A stretch of DNA of 6,226 bases. Source: an uncultured Bacteroidales bacterium. GTDB lineage: Bacteria; Bacteroidota; Bacteroidia; Bacteroidales; F082. Where the stretch lies: NCBI GenBank assembly GCA_946410535.1, contig CAMKAR010000138.1:1-6226 (forward strand), written 5' to 3'. The translations under genes were made by a program, and so were the position numbers. Below the pieces are notes generated by a model that had not been told where the DNA came from, searched no databases, and saw nothing but the letters and a program-made list of their open reading frames with translations. The stretch's first letter is position 1. Every line of letters begins with the position of its first letter. Of the stretch, positions 1 through 6,159 are shown one piece after another.

Positions 1-45
1 CTCGGTGAGAATGCGCAACCGTTCCATGGTGTTTTCCGTCAGCAT
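1..45 (-). CDS. N-terminal fragment of an unidentified protein, possibly a DNA-repair-linked radical SAM protein
   Basis: Reading leftward from an ATG at 45, 15 codons are open to the window edge and give MLTENTMERLRILTE. A second in-frame ATG (residue 7) could be the true start. The gene begins 12 bases after the stop of the glycosylase gene on the same strand, so the two are probably co-transcribed. The ERLRIL segment resembles the N-terminus of the putative DNA modification/repair radical SAM family (TIGR03916), members of which are encoded beside uracil-DNA-glycosylase-like proteins. Fifteen residues cannot prove this: no radical SAM cysteine motif lies inside the window. That a gene starts here is fairly likely; its identity is a guess from resemblance plus context. 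Confidence 0.5.
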   Translation of the reverse strand, partial: MLTENTMERLRILTE

Positions 46-57
46 AATCCTCTAGTA

Positions 58-621
58 TTAAAAAACCTTCTCGAACATCTTACGATACGCCTCCACCTTT
101 TTCTCGAAAGCCAGAGGATAAGCTCGTGAGGATGATGGCAGCCGATACAATAACAGACCTGGTTCCAGTTCGGTGACGCTGCCCAAGGCTGGAATCCGCT
201 CCACGCCAAAAAAGCGGCACACCTCCCCTGTCGCCTTCTCGCCCGTGGTGGCGATGGCATGACATTGTGGAATCTGACGAAGCAAAGCCCTCAAGTCGGT
301 GGGCTCCACAATCTCCAAAAAGGCATCAGAGGCATTGTCCTTCAGCCTTCGGACCACCTGTGCCGTGTCGTAAAAGGCGATACCTTTTTCATACAAGAAT
401 TCAACGATTTTCTCCTTGAGGAAACATTTCCGTTCCAAATCGACGAAATGGTTCTTGTCGTTGAACCACACCGCACCTTCGATCCTCCAGTGGTCGTTCT
501 GGAAGTTCGGGTAATAGAAATCCATGCACCATCGCTGTCGCGGCGGCGGAAAGCTACCCAAGAAAAGCACTTTGGCATTCTCAGGCAGGAAAGGTTCCAG
601 AGGGTGATGTTCATTCGTCAT
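58..621 (-). CDS. Uracil-DNA glycosylase superfamily protein (MUG / hypoxanthine-DNA-glycosylase-like)
   Basis: A 187-residue cytosolic protein, full length for a compact single-domain DNA glycosylase. Such enzymes flip out a deaminated base (uracil or hypoxanthine) and cut the N-glycosidic bond to start base excision repair. Near the N-terminus is a beta-strand followed by LGSFPP (residues 21-26), matching motif 1 of the superfamily. Next comes FYYPNFQND (35-43) and W45, laid out like the YYAHPRNxFW segment of family 6 hypoxanthine-DNA glycosylases, with N42 at the conserved Asn. Near the C-terminus LPSSSRAYP (161-169) fits motif 2, the minor-groove loop. ATTGEKAT (124-131) is a mid-protein strand and turn also expected in the fold. 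The ATG at 621 is chosen because the motif-1 strand follows it at a normal distance. There is no Shine-Dalgarno, as usual in Bacteroidota. It is transcribed divergently from the giant helicase gene and lies just upstream of the partial gene at 1-45. The superfamily call is firm; the preferred base is unknown. Confidence 0.85.
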   Translation of the reverse strand: MTNEHHPLEPFLPENAKVLFLGSFPPPRQRWCMDFYYPNFQNDHWRIEGAVWFNDKNHFVDLERKCFLKEKIVEFLYEKGIAFYDTAQVVRRLKDNASDAFLEIVEPTDLRALLRQIPQCHAIATTGEKATGEVCRFFGVERIPALGSVTELEPGLLLYRLPSSSRAYPLAFEKKVEAYRKMFEKVF

Positions 622-663
622 AAGGTTCTACTTGCTGTATTTCATGCTTCGTAGTGTTTGATG

Positions 664-671
664 CAAAGATA
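664..671 (-). promoter_or_regulatory. Probable -7 box for the glycosylase gene
   Basis: On the minus strand this reads TATCTTTG, an exact match to the Bacteroides primary-sigma -7 consensus TAnnTTTG. Transcription would begin near 657-659, leaving a leader of about 37 bases before the ATG at 621. I find no TTTG or TTG at the usual distance upstream (plus-strand 690-697), so the -33 part is weak or absent. The call rests on one 8-base box in the right place. Confidence 0.45.
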
Positions 672-700
672 CAATAAATCAACAATTCATTTTATCCCCT

Positions 701-722
701 AATCAATTTGTTCAAAATGATT
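701..722. promoter_or_regulatory. Near-perfect 22-bp inverted repeat, candidate operator
   Basis: AATCAATTTG (701-710) and CAAAATGATT (713-722) are inverted copies, 9 of 10 positions pairing (A706/A717 is the mismatch) around a 2-base centre, TT. The left arm contains the -33 TTTG of the plus-strand promoter, so a dimeric regulator bound here would sit on or beside RNA polymerase. The site is A/T rich, which raises the odds of a chance palindrome. With a 2-base loop it is more plausible as a DNA site than as an RNA hairpin, and it lies upstream of the predicted plus-strand transcription start. Confidence 0.4.
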
Positions 723-737
723 GTTTTCGTAATTTTG
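707..737 (+). promoter_or_regulatory. Bacteroides-type promoter of the giant helicase gene
   Basis: TTTG at 707-710, a 19-base spacer, then TAATTTTG at 730-737 match the Bacteroidota primary-sigma consensus (TTTG, about 19-21 bases, TAnnTTTG) exactly. The expected transcription start is around 743-745, giving a short A/T-rich leader of about 22 bases to the ATG at 767. The same transcript probably continues through the thioesterase gene to the terminator at 6172-6203, since no other promoter or terminator is evident between the two genes. The -33 box lies inside the inverted repeat at 701-722. Confidence 0.75.
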
Positions 738-766
738 CATCCAAATTATTGACATCGAGATACAAA

Positions 767-3700
767 ATGCCTGGCTTAAATGACTATTTTGGAGCCTTGA
801 GAGAAAGATTCTTTCCCACCAAAAACCGGCTGGAGGGCATCGCCTTCATCGATGTAGAAGTAGGCATTCAAGACAAAAGGCCGCATGACTTCGGTGCATT
901 CATTGAGCCCAATAAGGAACTTCACACGTCTTCAAAACAAGAATTCTCTGATTTCATACTCAACTCAAAGTTTCTGTGCGGACACAACATCATCCATCAC
1001 GACCTTAGATACCTTGCCGATCTTGCAGGCACACATAACAAAACAGCTATCGACACGCTGTACCTCTCCCCGCTTTTGTTTCCAAAACAGCCTTACCATA
1101 AACTGCTTAAAGACGACAAGCTCCAAACCGACGAGCTCAATAACCCTCTAAACGACTGTCTCAAAGCGAAAACACTTTTCTATGACGAGATAAACGCCTT
1201 TTACAGTTTACCCAGTCCTCTCAAGAACATCTATTTCCTACTTTTAAATAAGGTTGATGAGTTTGCTGGTTTTTTCGATTATATCAATTTCAGCGCAACT
1301 TCTCGTGATGTCACTTCCCTCATTTTCAGTTATTTCTTTGATAAAATATGCACACACGCTCCTGTCGATAGTCTCGTCAATGAGCACCCAGTGGAGTTGG
1401 CCTATGCACTCGCACTGATTTCCACCTCCGACCAAAGCTCCATCACACCTCTATGGTTGATGCGCAACTACCCCTATATCGAGAATATTATGGTGTTGTT
1501 ATGCAACACCCCCTGCCACGATCCAAATTGCCAACATTGTGAAAACCAACTGAATATCAGAAACAGTCTCCAAAAGACATTTGGATACGACAACTTCCGG
1601 ACCTTCGACGGGGAGCCATTACAAGAACAATCTGTTCAAGCAGCCGTCGATGGGCACTCTCTTTTAGCCATTTTTCCTACTGGTGGTGGTAAGTCGCTCG
1701 CTTTCCAGCTGCCTGCTATCATGGCAGGACAAACCATGCATGGTCTCACCGTGGTCATCTCACCTTTGCAATCGTTGATGAAAGACCAGGTTGACAACCT
1801 TGCCGAGCGAGGCATTACCGATGTGGTGACCATCAACGGACTCCTCGACCCCATCAGTCGCGCAGACGCATTCAATCGGGTAGCCAGCGGGAAAGCCAGC
1901 CTTCTCTACATTGCGCCAGAAATGCTTCGATCCAAAACCATAGAGAGTGTGCTGCTGTCCAGAAACGTGGTGCGATTCGTTATCGAGGAGGCACATTGTT
2001 TTTCTTCATGGGGACAGGATTTCCGCGTCGATTATTTATACATCGGAGATTTTATTCGCAAACTTCAAGAGGCCAAGAAACAGTCTGGGGCCATCCCCAT
2101 TTCCTGTTTCACAGCCACCGCAAAGCAGAAAGTCATTTCAGACATACGCGACTATTTCAAAAGGAAACTGGATTTGGAATTGGAGTTGTTTGCCTCCGCT
2201 TCCGCAAGGAAGAACCTGAAATATGATGTCATCTATGCGGAGACAGAGGATGAAAAATACAATATCCTTCGCAACCTGATGCTAGGAAATCCTTGCCCCA
2301 CAATCGTATATGTTTCACGTACTCGAAAAAGCATCGAGCTTGCCCAAAGACTTACCCACGATGGAATCAACGCTTTGCCCTTTAACGGAAAAATGGATCC
2401 CAACGAAAAAATCGCCAACCAGAACGATTTCATTGCCAACCGGGTGATGGCCATGGTGGCCACATCCGCCTTTGGCATGGGTGTCGACAAGAAAGACGTG
2501 GGCATGGTGATTCACTACGACATTTCCGACTCATTGGAAAACTACGTTCAAGAAGCAGGACGTGCCGGACGCGACCCAAAAAGTGAAGCCAAATGCCACG
2601 TCCTCTATAATGACAACGACCTTGACAAGCATTTTCTCCTTCTCAGCCAGACCAAAGTAAGCATCAGCGAGATACAACAAGTATGGAAAGCCATCAAAGA
2701 CTTTACCAAGACAAATAAGAAGACCTATTGCTCAGCTCTCGAAATCGCACGCCAAGCGGGATGGAGCGACAGCGGAAACGATGTTGAGACCCGAGTGCGC
2801 ACCGCCATCGCCGCCCTTGAAGAAGCTGGCTATATCACCAGAGGCAACAACGTTCCACACGTCTTCGCCACAGGCATCCTAGTCAGGAACATGGATGAGG
2901 CGAGAGACAGCATCGAACGCTCCCCCTTATTCAATAATGACCAAGAAAAGGAAAACGCCATCCGCATCATCAAGTCGTTAATCTCCAGCAAGGCAAAATC
3001 CATTGCCGCTGATGATGACGCCGAATCACGCATCGACTATCTGGCTGATCGTCTGGGAATGACCAAGGCATCTGTCATCAACGCCGTGAACACCATGAGA
3101 CAGGGAGGCATTTTGGCCGACTCCCGAGACATGACAGCCTCTATTGAGCATTCTTCCATCAAGGCGAAGCAAATCCTCGACAGATTCACCGCACTTGAAC
3201 ATTTTCTCCTTACGACAGTCACCACCGGAATCAACGACCTTTCTTATAAGGAACTCAACGAAAAAGCCTCCAAAAACAACATCGTTTCCACAATAAAAGA
3301 CCTGAAAACACTGCTATCGTTCCTTGCCATCAAGTCCTATATCAAAAAGAACAACAACGCTTATCGCGACTCAATCCAAGCCACATTGTGCCTGGACGAG
3401 AATTTGGCTTTACAAAAACACAACCGTCGCCTGAACATCTGTCGTTTTATAATCGATCGCTTTTACCAGATCGCATCTCAAACACAAAAATCCCCAGACC
3501 ATCCCATAGTAGTGATTCCTTTTTCTGTAACATCGCTTGTCAATGAATGGAACGGGAATGAAAGACAAAACATGTTTGGCACGAACGGCAATTGCAGCAT
3601 CGAGGAAGTTGAGGAAGCATTGCTTTATCTCTCCAAGATAGGAGCCGTCAGGTTAGAAGGAGGATTTTTGGTCCTCTACAATACCATGGAGTTGCATCGT

Positions 3701-5620
3701 ATAAAAGAGATGAAGTTCCGTTACACCAAAGATGACTATCGAATGCTGGACGAATTCTACAAGCAGAAGAAACAGCAGATCCACATCGTAGGTGAATACG
3801 CCAACATGATGGTTAGGGACTATTCCGCAGCTTTGCAATATGTGCAGGATTACTTTCAAATGGACTACAAAAAGTTCATCGCCACGTATTTCAAAGGCGA
3901 ACGGCTTCGAGAGATCGACCGAAACATCTCTCCTGCCCAATATCAGCGGTTGTTCGGCACTCTCTCTGAAAAGCAACGCCAGATCATTGACGACAATCAA
4001 TCCAAATATATCGTGGTAGCCGCTGGTCCTGGAAGTGGAAAGACCAGGGTATTGGTCCACAAACTCGCATCACTGTTGATGCTTGAGGACGTCAAACACG
4101 AGCAGCTGCTCATGCTCACTTTCTCAAGAGCTGCAGCCACTGAGTTCAAGCACCGTCTCTTTGACTTAATTGGCAGCGCAGCCTCATTCGTTGAAATCAA
4201 AACCTTCCACGCCTTCAGTTTCGACATCCTTGGAAAAATGGGCAACCTCGATGAAATTGACAATGTGGTCTCCGAAGCCGCGCAACTGATCGAACGTGGC
4301 GAAGCCGATCAAGGTCGAATCAACAAAACCGTTTTGGTCATCGATGAAGCCCAAGACATGAATCAAGACGAATACGCCCTCGTGAAGGCTCTGATGCAAA
4401 ACAACGAAGAAATGCGCTTGATCGCCGTTGGCGACGATGACCAAAACATCTATGAGTTCAGAGGATCTGACAGCCGTTTCATGCAAGCCTTCATCACCGA
4501 GATGAATGCCTCTAAGTACGAGATGACAGAGAATTACCGCAGCTGTCCCTCCATTGTGAGCTTTGCGAACCAATTTGCCACCCGAATCACCAGTCGACTG
4601 AAAGCCACCCCATGCACCTCCAAGCAAACCGCGTCAGGAAAGGTGCAAATCACCCAATACACTTCCAATTGTCTTGACATTCCAGTAGTAAACCAATTAT
4701 TAAGCACATATCAAAATGAAAGCGCTTGTGTGCTGACCAATACCAACAGTGATGCCGCACGCATCACAGGGCTGCTGATTCAAAAAGGCATCCGCGCCAA
4801 GCTCATCCAATCGACAGATGGCTTCCGAGTAATCAACTTGGCTGAAATACGCTATTTCCTTAAGCTCATCAACCAGCATCAAAGCTCACCTATCATCGAC
4901 GAGGAAGACTGGGAACAGGCCAAGTCTCAAACATTGAACAAGTACCAAAACAGCACATGTGTAACCTATTTAAAAGCCTTTTTCAATGTTTTCGAAAGTA
5001 TCAACCCAAAGAAATATCACAACGACCTATTTGAATTCTTGTTGGAATCAAACATTGAAGACTTCTGCACCAGCGAGAGTGGAACAGTGCTTGTCTCAAC
5101 AATACACAAGTCAAAAGGCCGTGAGTTTGACACCGTTTACATGATGTTGAACGGAGAAATGGCCGACAACAACGAACGAATCCGAAAACTATATGTGGGA
5201 ATGACAAGGGCAAAACGAAATTTGTTCATTCACGTCAACACACCAATTTTTCCTCAAGATCCAAACAACAACTATATATATAACTTTGATTCCAACAACT
5301 ATCCATTCCCAGAGATGATCACACTACAACTGGGCATGAGAGATGTTTACTTGGATTTTTTCAAGGATAAGAAAGAACAAGTGTTCAAACTTGTCGCAGG
5401 TGACCCACTAACCTACAACGATGGCTATCTCTATACCAATGATGGTATTGCCATCGTCTCCCTTTCAAAACAACAACGAGACGAACTACGCAATTGGTCC
5501 GAAAAAGGCTATAGCGTTTATTCTGCCCGTGTCAATTTCATCGTAGCTTGGAAAGGCAAAAACGACGAAAAAGAAACCGCTGTAGTCCTACCTGAGCTCA
5601 CACTTAGAAAAACAAATTAA
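767..5620 (+). CDS. Triple-fusion DNA helicase: DEDD exonuclease + RecQ-like SF2 helicase + UvrD-like SF1 helicase
   Basis: 1617 residues, predicted cytosolic DNA repair or genome-maintenance enzyme. Residues about 22-145 are a DEDD exonuclease: D29 and E31 (motif I), GHN with D79 (motif II), NNPLND with D130 (motif III). Residues 246-258 form a Cys cluster, C-x3-C-x4-C-x2-C. Residues about 270-605 are a RecQ-like SF2 core: FGYDNFR (motif 0), PTGGGKS (304-310), SPLQSLMKDQ (332-341), EEAH with the aromatic loop (407-420), FTATA (448-452), ATSAFGMGVD (565-574), QEAGRAGRD (595-603). About 605-1060 appears helical with winged-helix-like stretches. About 1066-1490 is an SF1 helicase: AGPGSGKT (1086-1093), TFHAF (1146-1150), IDEAQD (1192-1197), GDDDQNIYEFRG (1222-1233), NYRS (1256-1259), TIHKSKGREFD (1445-1455), YVGMTRAKR (1476-1484). 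A further domain fills about 1500-1617. An in-frame TTG at 749 would add six residues but sits almost on the predicted transcription start, so the ATG at 767 is preferred. All nucleotide-binding lysines are present. Pathway, partners and preferred DNA structure are unknown. Confidence 0.92.
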   Translation: MPGLNDYFGALRERFFPTKNRLEGIAFIDVEVGIQDKRPHDFGAFIEPNKELHTSSKQEFSDFILNSKFLCGHNIIHHDLRYLADLAGTHNKTAIDTLYLSPLLFPKQPYHKLLKDDKLQTDELNNPLNDCLKAKTLFYDEINAFYSLPSPLKNIYFLLLNKVDEFAGFFDYINFSATSRDVTSLIFSYFFDKICTHAPVDSLVNEHPVELAYALALISTSDQSSITPLWLMRNYPYIENIMVLLCNTPCHDPNCQHCENQLNIRNSLQKTFGYDNFRTFDGEPLQEQSVQAAVDGHSLLAIFPTGGGKSLAFQLPAIMAGQTMHGLTVVISPLQSLMKDQVDNLAERGITDVVTINGLLDPISRADAFNRVASGKASLLYIAPEMLRSKTIESVLLSRNVVRFVIEEAHCFSSWGQDFRVDYLYIGDFIRKLQEAKKQSGAIPISCFTATAKQKVISDIRDYFKRKLDLELELFASASARKNLKYDVIYAETEDEKYNILRNLMLGNPCPTIVYVSRTRKSIELAQRLTHDGINALPFNGKMDPNEKIANQNDFIANRVMAMVATSAFGMGVDKKDVGMVIHYDISDSLENYVQEAGRAGRDPKSEAKCHVLYNDNDLDKHFLLLSQTKVSISEIQQVWKAIKDFTKTNKKTYCSALEIARQAGWSDSGNDVETRVRTAIAALEEAGYITRGNNVPHVFATGILVRNMDEARDSIERSPLFNNDQEKENAIRIIKSLISSKAKSIAADDDAESRIDYLADRLGMTKASVINAVNTMRQGGILADSRDMTASIEHSSIKAKQILDRFTALEHFLLTTVTTGINDLSYKELNEKASKNNIVSTIKDLKTLLSFLAIKSYIKKNNNAYRDSIQATLCLDENLALQKHNRRLNICRFIIDRFYQIASQTQKSPDHPIVVIPFSVTSLVNEWNGNERQNMFGTNGNCSIEEVEEALLYLSKIGAVRLEGGFLVLYNTMELHRIKEMKFRYTKDDYRMLDEFYKQKKQQIHIVGEYANMMVRDYSAALQYVQDYFQMDYKKFIATYFKGERLREIDRNISPAQYQRLFGTLSEKQRQIIDDNQSKYIVVAAGPGSGKTRVLVHKLASLLMLEDVKHEQLLMLTFSRAAATEFKHRLFDLIGSAASFVEIKTFHAFSFDILGKMGNLDEIDNVVSEAAQLIERGEADQGRINKTVLVIDEAQDMNQDEYALVKALMQNNEEMRLIAVGDDDQNIYEFRGSDSRFMQAFITEMNASKYEMTENYRSCPSIVSFANQFATRITSRLKATPCTSKQTASGKVQITQYTSNCLDIPVVNQLLSTYQNESACVLTNTNSDAARITGLLIQKGIRAKLIQSTDGFRVINLAEIRYFLKLINQHQSSPIIDEEDWEQAKSQTLNKYQNSTCVTYLKAFFNVFESINPKKYHNDLFEFLLESNIEDFCTSESGTVLVSTIHKSKGREFDTVYMMLNGEMADNNERIRKLYVGMTRAKRNLFIHVNTPIFPQDPNNNYIYNFDSNNYPFPEMITLQLGMRDVYLDFFKDKKEQVFKLVAGDPLTYNDGYLYTNDGIAIVSLSKQQRDELRNWSEKGYSVYSARVNFIVAWKGKNDEKETAVVLPELTLRKTN

Positions 5621-5632
5621 TACATATTTTAT

Positions 5633-6094
5633 ATGAAAGCAACCTATTCACAACGTTTAATCAAGCTTTCCGACCTCAACCACCATCAGACCTTCTTCGC
5701 TGGAAGATGCGCCGAATGGTTTTTGGAAAGTTCCTATTTCGCCGTGGCACAATATGTCGACACCAAGGACACAGTTCTTCTAGTGCTTCACGGCATCGAT
5801 TACAAATTCCCCATTTTCGCCGGCGACATCGTCACCTTCGAGAGCAAGGTGATCCACGTGGGGCGCTCGACCCTCACCGTCTACACCAAGATGTATCGCA
5901 GTCGCGAGCCCGAAAAAACAGCCGCAGATGGCTTCGCCACCTTCTCCTATTTGGACGAAAACCACCGTTCCAAGCCTCATGGCATCACGCTGACACCTGA
6001 GACAGACGAGGAACGCTGGCTTCAACAACAGGCCAAAGAGGTGATGGAAGACTCGAAGCGGAGAGCCATAGCGATGAATGGGCATCAGAATTAG
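5633..6094 (+). CDS. Hotdog-fold acyl-CoA thioesterase (4HBT / YciA-like)
   Basis: A 153-residue cytosolic protein of the length usual for a single hotdog domain; the family hydrolyses acyl-CoA thioesters to free acid and CoA. The pattern NHHQTFFAGR (16-25) followed by EWFLESS (28-34) is the family's N-H-x-x-T-x-F-G-G-x segment running into the central hotdog helix, with E32 at about the position of the catalytic Asp/Glu. The strands IDYKFPIFAGDIVTF and VIHVGRSTLTVY match the family's D-F-x-x-P-x-x-x-G-D and V-x-x-V-G-R-x-S motifs. The last 25 or so residues are charged and helical. It starts 12 bases after the helicase stop, with no promoter or terminator seen between, so the two are likely an operon. 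There is no Shine-Dalgarno. Its stop TAG lies inside the first unit of a heptamer array. Substrate chain length cannot be read from sequence; a hydroxybenzoyl-CoA-type thioesterase is the main alternative. Confidence 0.85.
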   Translation: MKATYSQRLIKLSDLNHHQTFFAGRCAEWFLESSYFAVAQYVDTKDTVLLVLHGIDYKFPIFAGDIVTFESKVIHVGRSTLTVYTKMYRSREPEKTAADGFATFSYLDENHRSKPHGITLTPETDEERWLQQQAKEVMEDSKRRAIAMNGHQN

Positions 6095-6136
6095 GAATTA
6101 GGAATTAGGAATTAGGAATTAAGAATTAGGAATTAG
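6088..6136 (+). repeat. Heptanucleotide tandem repeat (GAATTAG)x7
   Basis: Seven head-to-tail copies of GAATTAG start at 6088, 6095, 6102, 6109, 6116, 6123 and 6130. Copy five is GAATTAA; the rest are identical, and a partial GAAG follows at 6137-6140. The first copy supplies the last sense bases and the TAG stop of the thioesterase gene. Because 7 is not a multiple of 3, the array has a stop codon in every plus-strand frame within 21 bases. Near identity of the copies implies recent slippage or expansion. No CRISPR-like spacers exist. Confidence 0.97.
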
Positions 6137-6146
6137 GAAGCAAGGC

Positions 6147-6159
6147 GGCCCGAAGGGCC
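6147..6159 (+). repeat. Short GC-rich hairpin with 3-base loop
   Basis: GGCCC (6147-6151) and GGGCC (6155-6159) pair perfectly around a GAA loop. The hairpin is flanked by the direct repeat AAGCAA at 6138-6143 and 6162-6167. No T-tract follows, so it is not itself a terminator; it may protect the mRNA 3' end, or be a piece of a dispersed genomic repeat. It sits between the heptamer array and the terminator. Confidence 0.6.

Noticed and set aside
259..654. 131-codon plus-strand open frame opposite the glycosylase gene
   Set aside because: It lies almost wholly antisense to a gene with clear family motifs, shows no motif of its own, and has no promoter.
749..766. In-frame TTG start giving six extra residues on the giant helicase
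   Set aside because: It lies only a few bases after the predicted transcription start (about 743-745). The ATG at 767 leaves a normal short leader, and the extra residues add no recognisable motif.
2579..3946. Two separate helicase genes artificially joined by assembly or sequencing error
   Set aside because: The frame is open throughout, composition is even, and about 455 residues of structured-looking protein link the motors with no internal stop, promoter or restart signal.
4184..4627. 147-codon and 135-codon minus-strand open frames inside the helicase gene (4184-4627 and 3653-4060)
   Set aside because: They are antisense to SF1 helicase motifs and linker sequence, have low-complexity His/Val/Leu composition typical of shadows, and no promoter signals.
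767..5620. Calling the locus an established anti-phage defence system
   Set aside because: No neighbouring defence genes, integrase or mobile element are visible. Helicase-nuclease fusions occur in defence, but here this would be speculation.
5780..6085. Overlapping open frames on both strands within the thioesterase gene
   Set aside because: The hotdog family motifs fix the coding frame at 5633-6094; the others are arginine-rich or composition-driven shadows.
6088..6140. CRISPR-like array
   Set aside because: The repeats are 7 bp, head to tail and without spacers, so this is a simple tandem repeat.
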